Shown: positions 1-7,366, counted from the first letter of the stretch. The stretch is DNA of 11,384 nucleotides from Methanothrix sp. (GCA_028688535.1 JAQTXY010000026.1:1-11384), one strand, 5' to 3'. The notes: generated by a model from the letters alone, not told the origin. Program-made: numbers and translations.

Positions 1-335
1 ACATTGTAAAAGGCAAAGGCCGCAATTTGATTCCTGTGGAGATCAAGAGCGGACGGGCCAAAGAGCCCCATAAAAACCACATCATGCAATTGGCGGCATA
101 CTGCTACCTGGTGGAAGAGAACTATCATCGGTCGGTGCCTTATGGGATAATCGTCTATTCCGATGGAGTGCAGCATAGAATCAATTTCGATAAAACCCTG
201 CGCTCAGATCTGCTGGCAACGGTAGATGAAATGAAGAGGGCTTTAAGGCATGATTGCCCCAAAAGAACGCATAGCTACAAACAAAGATGCCTCCACTGCT
301 CGTTTAACGGAAGATGCGAGAGAAGTATGCTTTAG
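1..335 (+). CDS. Cas4-like PD-(D/E)XK nuclease, C-terminal part (5' end outside window)
   Basis: The reading frame is already open at base 3, so the gene starts upstream of the window; the TTG at 27 is internal. About 110 residues are visible. The segment PVEIKSGR carries the E-x-K part of the PD-(D/E)XK catalytic core. The following HIMQLAAYCYLVEE matches the Gln-x3-Tyr helix (motif QLAAY) of Cas4/RecB-type nucleases. The end has C-x2-C-x5-C (CLHCSFNGRC), with another Cys 13 residues earlier, as in the Fe-S cluster of Cas4. Cas4 proteins are DNA exonucleases that trim prespacers in CRISPR adaptation, but stand-alone Cas4-like proteins are common in archaea. No cas1/cas2 or repeat array is visible, so a solo Cas4-like role is equally possible. 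The family call is fairly firm; a CRISPR role is not supported here. Confidence 0.75.
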   Translation, partial: IVKGKGRNLIPVEIKSGRAKEPHKNHIMQLAAYCYLVEENYHRSVPYGIIVYSDGVQHRINFDKTLRSDLLATVDEMKRALRHDCPKRTHSYKQRCLHCSFNGRCERSML

Positions 336-363
336 GTAAAAAGGCTACTGTCGAGCGGAACCA

Positions 364-376
364 TTATAAATTTTAA
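364..376 (+). promoter_or_regulatory. TATA-box candidate for the first SNase-like gene
   Basis: TTATAAATTTTAA lies in the short gap after the Cas4-like gene and is centred about 32 bases before the ATG at 402. With archaeal TATA spacing of about 26 bases, transcription would start a few bases before the ATG, giving a very short leader. A GGATTATC segment directly before the ATG is matched by GGATTGTC before the paralogue at 6296. The promoter is inferred from sequence only. Confidence 0.45.
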
Positions 377-401
377 GTCCGCAGGACCATCAAGGATTAT
401 C

Positions 402-1073
402 ATGATGCGGCAGTTGGCCATACTGGCTATGTTATTGGCTTTATCTTTCATGCCCGCAGCCTTCGGTCTGCCTGACGAGGCTGTCGGTCGAGTGGTGAGC
501 GTGGTGAGCGGCGACTCGCTGGGCATAGAGATGCTGATTGGGGACGCGAGAACAAAGGACATCGACAGCATCAAGCTCGCCGATATACAAGCGCCATCAA
601 CCGTAACTGCCGAGGGTAAAGCCTCCCAAAAATTCGCCCTATCTTTGCTCAAGAACAAGATGGTATATCTGGATATCAATGACAATAACAACACTGTGCG
701 CAACGTTTGGAGTCAGCTTATCTGTGTCATATATCTCATGGATTCCGAATACCGTCCAGTCTGGCCCCCTGTAAACAGGATCCTTGTGGAAGAAGGCTAC
801 GCAAAGCAAAATGACGACCCCAATAACGAATTCGATCCATCTGCCTGGTGGAAGCCGCCACCTGTCTTTCCACCTGGGGAAAAGAGTGCTCAGCTAAAGG
901 CCATGCTGGAAGAAGCGCAGAAGGCTGAAGAGATGGCTCTTGCCGAGCAGTCATCCAATTCATCCCTTATAGGCAGTTCCAAGTCCAGTTTTGTGATCGG
1001 CGGCTCTAAGAAAGGCAGCGTTTTGGAGAAGGACAGCACCTCCGGGCGCGTAAGCATCGGTTATCGCAAATAG
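402..1073 (+). CDS. Secreted SNase-fold (thermonuclease-like) protein with degenerate active site, copy 1
   Basis: A 223-residue protein starting MMRQ. Residues 1-22 form a signal peptide (short charged N-end, hydrophobic core, cleavage near AAFG-L). Residues 28-150 follow the staphylococcal nuclease fold: VVSVVSGDSLG (first strands), IKLADIQAPS, AEGKASQ..LLKNK helix, QLICVIYLMD and VNRILVEEGYAK. Aligned to S. aureus nuclease, only Asp21 is kept (Asp38). Arg35 is Lys58, Asp40 is Gln63, Glu43 is Ser66 and Arg87 is Gln105, so nuclease activity is doubtful. A Lys/Glu/Ser-rich stretch (160-205) leads to the tail VLEKDSTSGRVSIGYRK. The colinear paralogue at 6296-7297 shares 102 of 160 N-terminal residues. 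It probably acts outside the cell; the ligand is unknown. The fold call is good and the function is not known. Confidence 0.75.
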   Translation: MMRQLAILAMLLALSFMPAAFGLPDEAVGRVVSVVSGDSLGIEMLIGDARTKDIDSIKLADIQAPSTVTAEGKASQKFALSLLKNKMVYLDINDNNNTVRNVWSQLICVIYLMDSEYRPVWPPVNRILVEEGYAKQNDDPNNEFDPSAWWKPPPVFPPGEKSAQLKAMLEEAQKAEEMALAEQSSNSSLIGSSKSSFVIGGSKKGSVLEKDSTSGRVSIGYRK

Positions 1074-1103
1074 TAGCGGTCATTAGTGGTCATGAGGAGA
1101 AGT

Positions 1104-1112
1104 CCTATAAGA
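1104..1112 (+). promoter_or_regulatory. Weak TATA-box candidate upstream of trkH
   Basis: CTATAAGA in the 92-base gap between the SNase-like gene and trkH could serve as a TATA element, with transcription starting near 1130-1135 and a leader of about 30 bases. No strong Shine-Dalgarno sequence lies directly before either possible trkH start. This is a sequence-only guess. Confidence 0.25.
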
Positions 1113-1165
1113 TCACACGTAGGAGCAAATTCTTAATACCGACTTATTCAATTGGTAAATTGAAG

Positions 1166-2773
1166 ATGAAGATAAGGATAGTCCTGAAAACCCTGGGTTT
1201 GCTGGCCGTCTTGCTCGGAATACTCATGGTGATACCGGGCATTGTCTCTGCCATATATAAAGAGCCCTTGGGAGTGGTAACCTTCGGCCTCAGCTCCTTA
1301 ATCGCCATCGTAACAGGCCTCATCTTAAAGCATTATGGCGAAGATTCTGCTATGGGCCACAGAGAGGCTTTTGCTACCGTCTCATTGGCCTGGTTCTTGG
1401 CTGCACTTTTGGGCGCTCTTCCATATGTTTTCCTGGGATTAAGTCCAGTGGATGCGGTCTTTGAATCAATGTCGGGATTCACAACGGCAGGTGCCACCAT
1501 CCTGAGCGAATATAATTCGCAAGGCTACTGGATCCTGAACAATGATCTGGTACAAAGCAGCCTCGCCTATGCACTATCGGATCGAGCTGCAAGCTATCTG
1601 CTCCATTGCACTTCCTCCCATACAATTTGCCTTCAATTCGGCATAATCCTGGATCTAAAGGATATGCTTGCCGTCAAGGGAACCTACTATGGTCTTCTCT
1701 TTTGGAGGTCATTTACTCAACTCCTGGGCGGTTTGGGGATAGTACTGCTTTTTATCGCGATACTGCCCAATCTCGGAGTTGCCGGCAGGGAACTCTATTC
1801 CGTGGAAGGCCTGGGACTTACGAAAGAAGCTATAACTCCAAGGGTGAAAAATACTGCCAAGACCTTCTGGGGGATATACCTGGGACTGGCAGGTCTTGAA
1901 TCTCTGCTGTTAGTGGCAGCCGGGTTGCCGTTCTACGACTCTCTTTGCACTTCATTTGCCAGCATTGCTACGGGCGGTTTTTCTCCCGTTGCCTACAGCA
2001 TTGCAAAATACAATAGCGTGCTAGTGGAAGCTATTGTCTGCATCTTCCTCTTGCTGGGCGGCACTAATTTTATTATCTATCATCAGATAATACTTAAGAA
2101 GAACTTAAAAAACCTATTTAAGGATTCTGAGTTCAGATTCTATATCCTTATAATGAGCATATCAATATCGATTCTAATGCTATGGGGTAGGATACCTGGA
2201 TATTTTCATACACAGCTTCGCTCCTCTATTTTTCAGGTTATCTCAACCATGACCACAACGGGCTTCGTAAACAACTTCGATTATGATGCCTGGTCCCTGG
2301 CAGCCAAGATTACATTGATACTGCTGATGCTGATCGGAGGCTGCACTGGATCGACCGGAGGAGGAATGAAAGTAGGAAGGGTGCTTATCGTCCTGAAGTA
2401 CACATATAATGAGCTGATTCGAAGCCTTCACCCTAAAGCTGTGATGGTCACAAAGGTTGGCGATAAGATAATTCAAGAGAACACCATCAAATCCGTTCTG
2501 CTGTTCGTGCAGCTTTACCTTTTGACATTTATATCTGCAACCCTGGCTTTTGCTATAACGGAAGGTGCAAACCCCCAGTTCAATGCTCTGTCCGCAGTCT
2601 CAGCTGCAGCAAGCTGCCTTGGTGTTGTCGGTCCAGGTTTTGGCGTCGTGGCACTCGACTTCACATCAATTTCCGCGGCAGGAAGGGCTCTGGGTGTTTT
2701 CTGCATGTACATCGGGCGTTTGGAGATTCTTCCTGTGATATTGATGTTCCTGCCAGAGACCTGGAAGAGATAG
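1166..2773 (+). CDS. trkH: Trk/Ktr-type potassium uptake channel subunit TrkH
   Basis: A 535-residue integral membrane protein that conducts K+ inwards and usually works with a cytosolic TrkA/RCK ring. All four pore loops of the TrkH/KtrB fold are visible: SGFTTAGAT (103-111), FASIATGGFS (264-273), STMTTTGF (360-367) and CLGVVGPGFG (484-493), each with its filter glycine. The glycine-rich intramembrane gate loop IGGCTGSTGGGMKVGR (390-405) and the C-terminal GRLEILPVI are typical. ATG at 1166 is chosen; an in-frame TTG at 1160 would add two residues. About 50 residues (roughly 122-175) between the first pore loop and GLLFWRSFTQ exceed the usual TrkH length. No trkA gene is in the window. The next gene begins 23 bases (or 2 bases, from a TTG) after the stop, so the two are likely co-transcribed. 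Confidence 0.93.
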   Translation: MKIRIVLKTLGLLAVLLGILMVIPGIVSAIYKEPLGVVTFGLSSLIAIVTGLILKHYGEDSAMGHREAFATVSLAWFLAALLGALPYVFLGLSPVDAVFESMSGFTTAGATILSEYNSQGYWILNNDLVQSSLAYALSDRAASYLLHCTSSHTICLQFGIILDLKDMLAVKGTYYGLLFWRSFTQLLGGLGIVLLFIAILPNLGVAGRELYSVEGLGLTKEAITPRVKNTAKTFWGIYLGLAGLESLLLVAAGLPFYDSLCTSFASIATGGFSPVAYSIAKYNSVLVEAIVCIFLLLGGTNFIIYHQIILKKNLKNLFKDSEFRFYILIMSISISILMLWGRIPGYFHTQLRSSIFQVISTMTTTGFVNNFDYDAWSLAAKITLILLMLIGGCTGSTGGGMKVGRVLIVLKYTYNELIRSLHPKAVMVTKVGDKIIQENTIKSVLLFVQLYLLTFISATLAFAITEGANPQFNALSAVSAAASCLGVVGPGFGVVALDFTSISAAGRALGVFCMYIGRLEILPVILMFLPETWKR

Positions 2774-2796
2774 AATTGGGGAAAAATAGAAGTAAA

Positions 2797-4635
2797 ATGT
2801 CTGTTAAGAACAATTATGATATGACTGCAGATAATGAAATGACGGCCAGATGGGAAGATTGCTGGGATGCAGCACCCGAAATATATATGCTGCTCAGGGA
2901 GAGCAAGACCCTGGAGAGCGCACGCAATAAGGTAGCACGCTACATTGATGCCAAAGAATGGACTTATTCTTGCGATTTGGGTGATATTGAGAACTGGGAT
3001 TATGTTCTCTTTAGAGATGTAATACGCACATTGAAGAATATCATCTCACCCAGAAATGAGCGAATTGCCAAAACCTCATCATTAGAGAATTTATGGCAGG
3101 CGGCTGCAAATGGCGATGCAGATGTCAGTGACGATTTTATTGCGGAGTTTATCCATTTCTTTAAGGCCCTAAAATTGAAGGCGGATGTCTATCCTTCTCG
3201 ATTAATGGAAGGAATAGAAATCCCAAAATTCGATGAATATGAAGGAAGAGTTGCCGGCCAGATGCGCTCGGACTTTCTGGATCAGATGGGACTGCGCATG
3301 GACAGGTACCTGGAAAGATATCGGTCCGGCCTTGATCCTCAGATAGTTGCCAAACGAAATGATAATAGAAGAAGGATCTTAGAGACGCTGGCCTCGACAG
3401 AGGATGATTGGAATGACTGGCGCTGGCAATTCCGGCATGTATTCAAAAATATTCAGGATCTGGATACAATTAAAAGGATAATAAAACTTGAGCCGCGCCA
3501 TGAAGAATCCATAAAACTTGCCGTGGAAAACCATGTGCCGTTCGCGGTCACCCCCTACTATCTGCATCTTATGGACCAGGAGCCCTGCGACCAAGACTAT
3601 GCCGTTCGCAGACAGGTCTTCCCTCCGCTAAGCTATGTGCAGAACATGATCACACACAGAAAGGACAAGAAATGGGCTTTTGATTTCATGAAGGAGAGAG
3701 ACACTTCTCCCATAGATCTTGTCACTCGTCGTTATCCCAGGGTGGCGATAATTAAGCCCTATGAATCATGCCCCCAGATCTGTGTCTACTGCCAGCGCAA
3801 TTGGGAGTTGACCTCCCCCCTCATGGCCTCGGCTTTAGCCCCTCTGGAGAAGATCGAGGCCGCTTTGCAGTGGTTCTCAGAACATGAGGAGATGATGGAC
3901 GTTCTGGTCACGGGAGGCGACCCACTGGTGATGGATGACTCACTCATCGACAAGATCCTGAGCAAGCTTTCCGAGATGCCTCATCTGATGAGCATCAGGG
4001 TTGCCACCAGAACTCCTGCCACTGTTCCTCAAAGGATTACCAGCGAGCTTTGTGAGATTCTCGCCCAATACAATGAGTTTGGAAAGAGGAACCTTTGCAT
4101 AGTGACGCACTTCATGCATCCATATGAGGTGACTCCTGAAACGGTAGCTGCCATAAAGATGGTGAAGATGGCGGGTATTGAGGTCTATAATCAGCAGGTC
4201 TTCACCTTTGCCAACAGTCGCAAGTTTGAGACATCTGCCCTCAGAATCGTTCTCAAGCAGATTGGTGTTGACCCATACTATACCTTCAATATGAAGGGCA
4301 AGACTGAGATGGAGGACTACGCTGTGCCGATATCTCGTATCCTGCAAGAGCGAAAGGAAGAGGCCCGGCTGCTTCCGGGAATATTTCGCACCGATGAGCC
4401 GGTCTTCAATGTTCCGGGCCTGGGCAAAGACCATCTGCGGGCCTGGCAAAATCATGAGCTAATCGCCATTACTCCCGAGGGCAGGAGGATGTACTCATTC
4501 CTTCCCTGGGAGAAGAATATCGCTCAGGTAAAGCCCTATCTCTACACTGACGTCTCCATCCAGAGGTATCTGCAAAGGCTAAAGGAGAGAGGAGAGGACC
4601 CAGAGGACTATCGAAGCATATGGTATTACTATTAA
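2797..4635 (+). CDS. KamA-family radical SAM aminomutase, predicted glutamate 2,3-aminomutase
   Basis: A 612-residue protein. The last 400 or so residues align with lysine 2,3-aminomutase: DDWNDWRWQFRH, VTPYYLHLMD, the radical SAM cluster motif CPQICVYC (Cys325, 329, 332), the SAM-contact strand VTGGDPL, THFMHPYEVTPE, and PGLGK with the PLP lysine Lys544. In lysine aminomutase Asp293 and Asp330 hold the substrate side-chain amine. Aligning from the shared PYY tripeptide, these become Lys500 (FNMKG) and Asn538 (VFNVPG), the pair reported for clostridial glutamate 2,3-aminomutase. The predicted reaction is therefore alpha-glutamate to beta-glutamate, an osmolyte of several methanogens. About 200 N-terminal residues, predicted helical, have no counterpart in the 416-residue clostridial lysine enzyme. 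ATG at 2797 is chosen; TTG at 2776, 2 bases after the trkH stop, is an alternative. Family is certain and substrate inferred; another acidic amino acid is possible. Confidence 0.85.
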   Translation: MSVKNNYDMTADNEMTARWEDCWDAAPEIYMLLRESKTLESARNKVARYIDAKEWTYSCDLGDIENWDYVLFRDVIRTLKNIISPRNERIAKTSSLENLWQAAANGDADVSDDFIAEFIHFFKALKLKADVYPSRLMEGIEIPKFDEYEGRVAGQMRSDFLDQMGLRMDRYLERYRSGLDPQIVAKRNDNRRRILETLASTEDDWNDWRWQFRHVFKNIQDLDTIKRIIKLEPRHEESIKLAVENHVPFAVTPYYLHLMDQEPCDQDYAVRRQVFPPLSYVQNMITHRKDKKWAFDFMKERDTSPIDLVTRRYPRVAIIKPYESCPQICVYCQRNWELTSPLMASALAPLEKIEAALQWFSEHEEMMDVLVTGGDPLVMDDSLIDKILSKLSEMPHLMSIRVATRTPATVPQRITSELCEILAQYNEFGKRNLCIVTHFMHPYEVTPETVAAIKMVKMAGIEVYNQQVFTFANSRKFETSALRIVLKQIGVDPYYTFNMKGKTEMEDYAVPISRILQERKEEARLLPGIFRTDEPVFNVPGLGKDHLRAWQNHELIAITPEGRRMYSFLPWEKNIAQVKPYLYTDVSIQRYLQRLKERGEDPEDYRSIWYYY

Positions 4636-4664
4636 CACTGGATCGTCAAGGCCCGAGGCCACAC

Positions 4665-5957
4665 CTAACCAGTAAGCCAGTCTGCTAGCGTTTGCGTGGC
4701 CTCTAAAGTTTCCTCGCAGTGAGCGTGAATGAATTCCTCGGGCAGCTCAAGATGCATGGCAATCGTCTCGCTGGCTGCGAGAGACCTGGCTCCAGCAAAA
4801 TTTATGTACGATATCCTAGCAGTAAGCTCTTCGCAAGGCCTCTCGAATACTCTTCCAGGGAGCATGGCAACTCCGGTTTCCTGCAAGAGGCGTTCACAAA
4901 GCGTTGCGCTGTTCTTGATATTTCTCTTTGCCAGCGATTTTCCAAAGGGTGAAAAATCAGGAAACATGTAAAAAGCACCCTCCGGAGGATGTATCCGCAC
5001 GCCAGCATCCGCCAGTATGCGATAACACTTCTGCCCCAAAGTTGACAGGATGCGTCGGGCATGCCAGAGATATCGCTCGATGGCCATTGATCCTCTAAAG
5101 GCTTCCACCGCAGCATACTGAATGGGTGCACTAACTGATGTATATGTCTCACTGGCAACGGCGGCCATAGCTTCCATCAGCCAGTCCAGACTGCGAGGGA
5201 AGGTGAATGTCCCCAGTCTCCAGCCACCTGCCCCGCACCACTTGGACAGACCGGAGCTGATTATGGTACCTTCCGGATAGAAACGGGCCACAGAAACATG
5301 GCTGCCCTGGTGATGTAGCTGGCCGTAAATCTCATCCGAGAGAAGTATGATCTCATATTCCCGGGCAACTGCTGCAATCTCCTTGAGTTCATTTGCCGTG
5401 TAAGTAAGGCCGTCGGGATTTCCGGGGTAATTTAGAACCAGTAAACGAGGACGATATAGGTCTTGCTCTACCTCTAAATGCTCGGAGAGACGGTCGGCGT
5501 TGATATGCCATTTATCCTCGAAAGAGGTGTGAATCAGGCTCACCCGTTTTCCTAGAATCTTAGCTTGAGGTACATAGGAGACCCAGGAGGGAGTGGGTAC
5601 TATGATCTCTCCATAAAAGACCAGTTGCAGCAGGAACATAAGTTCTTTTGAGCCGGGACCTACCAGAACACAATCGGCATTAGCTTCCACCAGGTCTTTC
5701 TGGCGGTGAAACCCGGCCACGGCATCCTTGAGGGCCGGAAGGCCTTTGACAGGAAGATAATCCTTCTCATGAGCATGCAGCCGCAGAGCTTCTACAACCG
5801 GTGCGGGCACGGGAAATGGTGATTGTCCCAAACCGAAGTTATAAATCTTTCTTCCCTGGCTTTGGAGTAGCTTTACTCTCTCATTTATCGCCAGAGTAGG
5901 TGATTCACCAAGGCCGCGAACATTGATATTCAAGCTGACATGCTTTTGCAGGGTCAT
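4665..5957 (-). CDS. PLP-dependent class I/II aminotransferase (fold type I)
   Basis: A 430-residue protein with the canonical aspartate-aminotransferase-type active site: GLGQSPFP near residue 42, NYPGNPDG with Asn180, LSDEIYG with Asp208 and Tyr211, SSGLSK with Schiff-base Lys239, GWRLG with Arg247, and ARISY with Arg381 for the substrate alpha-carboxylate. It should move amino groups between an amino acid and a 2-oxoacid in the cytosol. The amino-acid specificity cannot be read from sequence. Two ATGs are adjacent (5960, 5957). The second is chosen because GGAG lies 7 bases before it and because the duplicated relic at 7367-7742 keeps only this ATG at the same spacing. The gene is convergent with the aminomutase gene, with 29 bases between stops. 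Its first 93 codons are duplicated 1.8 kb away with 88 of 93 residues unchanged. Confidence 0.9.
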   Translation of the reverse strand: MTLQKHVSLNINVRGLGESPTLAINERVKLLQSQGRKIYNFGLGQSPFPVPAPVVEALRLHAHEKDYLPVKGLPALKDAVAGFHRQKDLVEANADCVLVGPGSKELMFLLQLVFYGEIIVPTPSWVSYVPQAKILGKRVSLIHTSFEDKWHINADRLSEHLEVEQDLYRPRLLVLNYPGNPDGLTYTANELKEIAAVAREYEIILLSDEIYGQLHHQGSHVSVARFYPEGTIISSGLSKWCGAGGWRLGTFTFPRSLDWLMEAMAAVASETYTSVSAPIQYAAVEAFRGSMAIERYLWHARRILSTLGQKCYRILADAGVRIHPPEGAFYMFPDFSPFGKSLAKRNIKNSATLCERLLQETGVAMLPGRVFERPCEELTARISYINFAGARSLAASETIAMHLELPEEFIHAHCEETLEATQTLADWLTG

Positions 5958-5960
5958 CAT

Positions 5961-5970
5961 AGATCTCCTC
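5961..5970 (-). promoter_or_regulatory. Ribosome-binding site of the aminotransferase gene
   Basis: On the minus strand GAGGAGATCT precedes the tandem ATGATG. GGAG to the second ATG is 7 bases, and the relic's GAGGAG has the same spacing to its single ATG, which supports the start at 5957. Confidence 0.6.
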
Positions 5971-6295
5971 TGTCACATACATTCCGTATTTTCCTCTCAC
6001 GCCATCGACGGTATAGCGCCTCCTGCTTCATTGAGCACTTTAGGATTTCCACAGGCGGAAATTTCATGCAGGCATCTGAGTTGTATTGCCGACCTATTGA
6101 GTCCAAAAGTTGGCGGTTGTAGAAAGATTGCCTTCAATATAGATATAGTTGCTCTAAATAGCAAGAAATGATGCAGACCTATTTATCACTATTATGGGTG
6201 CCATATCAAGCGGAATTATTAAGAATTTGAAGTAAAATGAAGAGAAGCCGTCTCGGTACAGATATGAAAAAAGATTTTAAGGATTGTGGATTGTC
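5961..6295. other. Divergent intergenic region between aminotransferase and second SNase-like gene
   Basis: This stretch of 335 bases holds the 5' regions of both flanking genes. The first 35 or so bases next to the aminotransferase resemble the sequence ahead of the relic start at 7742 (shared CAGAGGAG and an AT-rich box), so the duplication included the leader and perhaps the promoter. Near the right end, AAAAAAGATTTTAAGG (about 6267-6282) is AT-rich and could be the promoter element of the SNase-like gene. Short open frames here have no recognisable features. Nothing else was seen in the middle section. Confidence 0.5.
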
Positions 6296-7297
6296 ATGAT
6301 GAATCGATTGGCTTTATTAGCTTTGCCGTTATGTTTGCTTCTCCTGCCGGTTGCTTTCGGGCTGCCAGACGAGGCAGTGGGGCGTGTAGTAAGCGTGATC
6401 AGCGGTGACTCGCTGGGAGTAATGATGATGATTTCCGACGAAGGGACAAATGGTGTCGATAGAATAACTCTTGCGGATATTGCTGCGCCTTCAACAATAA
6501 CATCCGAAGGCAAAGCAGCAAAAGACTATTCTCTTTCTTTGCTCAAGAATAAACTTATATATATAGATATTAATAATAATTCGTCTAGTAGGCGAAACAA
6601 ATGGAACCAGCTAATATGTGTCATTTATCTGGTTGACCCGGAATTCCGGCCGGTCTGGCCACCGGTTAACCGAGTACTTGTGGACAGCGGCTTTGCCAAG
6701 ATGAATGATGACCATGGTAATGAATTCAATTCATCTGCCTGGTGGCAGAAGTCGCCTGTCTTTATGCCGACCAAGAAGAGAGATCTGTTAGCTGCTATGC
6801 TGGAAAAAATACCTCAATCAAAAGAGATGTTTTTTGCCGGTCCGCTTCCTTCCCCTGCTAACTTTGTGGTAATCAATTCCCAATTAAATGCATCAGGAAA
6901 TGTCTCCGCATCAAATGCTGCAAAGAGCAACCTGACAGCAAGTGCTGCAAAAGGCAGACCTGCTTCCGATAAAGTAAGAAAGACGTCCATGTTAGATGCG
7001 AAAAAGGTGGCATCCACATTGAGTGCGACAAAGGGCAGGGCCGCATCTATTGCAGTTCCAGACAATTCCACATCATGCACTGCTAATGGAACTTCTCTAT
7101 CCTCAGGTGTGCCGGTCAATTCCACATCTCACATTGCAATGGAAAATACCACGGCCTCTAAAATGCAGATCAATTCCACATCTCTTGTTGTACCAGGCGT
7201 CTCTGAATCAGGAACGACAAAGAAAGATCCAAGGTCGGTGAGCATTTTGGAGAAAGACAAAACATCCGGGCGCATCAGCATTGGATATCGCAAGTGA
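6296..7297 (+). CDS. Secreted SNase-fold protein with degenerate active site and glycosylation-rich linker, copy 2
   Basis: A 333-residue paralogue of the protein at 402-1073, aligning without gaps over the first 160 residues with 102 identities. ATG at 6296 is chosen because it matches the paralogue's start and GGATTGTC lies before it; TTG at 6284 is a longer alternative. Signal peptide residues 1-22 end in PVAFG-L. In the SNase-like domain (28-150) Asp38 is kept, but the Arg35, Asp40, Glu43 and Arg87 equivalents are Thr58, Ala63, Ser66 and Gln105. Residues 181-315 form a Ser/Thr/Ala/Lys-rich linker with eight N-x-S/T sequons and three 18-residue repeats. The last residues, SILEKDKTSGRISIGYRK, repeat the tail of copy 1. 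It is probably an exported, glycosylated surface protein; catalytic activity is unlikely and its ligand unknown. Confidence 0.72.
   Translation: MMNRLALLALPLCLLLLPVAFGLPDEAVGRVVSVISGDSLGVMMMISDEGTNGVDRITLADIAAPSTITSEGKAAKDYSLSLLKNKLIYIDINNNSSSRRNKWNQLICVIYLVDPEFRPVWPPVNRVLVDSGFAKMNDDHGNEFNSSAWWQKSPVFMPTKKRDLLAAMLEKIPQSKEMFFAGPLPSPANFVVINSQLNASGNVSASNAAKSNLTASAAKGRPASDKVRKTSMLDAKKVASTLSATKGRAASIAVPDNSTSCTANGTSLSSGVPVNSTSHIAMENTTASKMQINSTSLVVPGVSESGTTKKDPRSVSILEKDKTSGRISIGYRK
7049..7210 (+). repeat. Three in-frame 54-bp (18-codon) repeats centred on NSTS
   Basis: CAATTCCACATC occurs at 7063, 7117 and 7171, exactly 54 bases apart, encoding NSTS at residues 257, 275 and 293 of the second SNase-like protein. 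The first two units also carry a second sequon (NGT at 264, NTT at 284). The units have otherwise diverged. The repeat extends the exported linker and multiplies potential N-glycosylation sites. Confidence 0.75.
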
Positions 7298-7366
7298 TGC
7301 GCACGGGCAGAAAATTAAAAGAGCGCGGGCACTAATCGTTTGTCCGCCTCATGTTCTTCGTATCGT

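Noticed and set aside
1..335. CRISPR locus suggested by the Cas4-like gene
   Set aside because: No direct-repeat array, cas1 or cas2 is visible to the right. Solo Cas4-like genes are common in archaea, so no CRISPR call is made.
1606..1899. Frameshift or second gene within trkH at the unusual insert
   Set aside because: The trkH frame is open throughout, all four pore loops are in one frame, and the alternative frame shows no TrkH-like sequence.
3940..4455. 171-codon minus-strand frame inside the aminomutase gene
   Set aside because: It is antisense to the catalytic core, with no family features and no ribosome-binding site noted.
4636..4664. Terminator hairpin between the convergent aminomutase and aminotransferase genes
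   Set aside because: Only a 4-bp GGCC self-complementary stem with no adjacent T-run is present, too weak to call.
5923..6171. 82-codon plus-strand frame overlapping the aminotransferase start
   Set aside because: It begins inside the aminotransferase coding region on the opposite strand; composition and content look random, so it was treated as non-coding.
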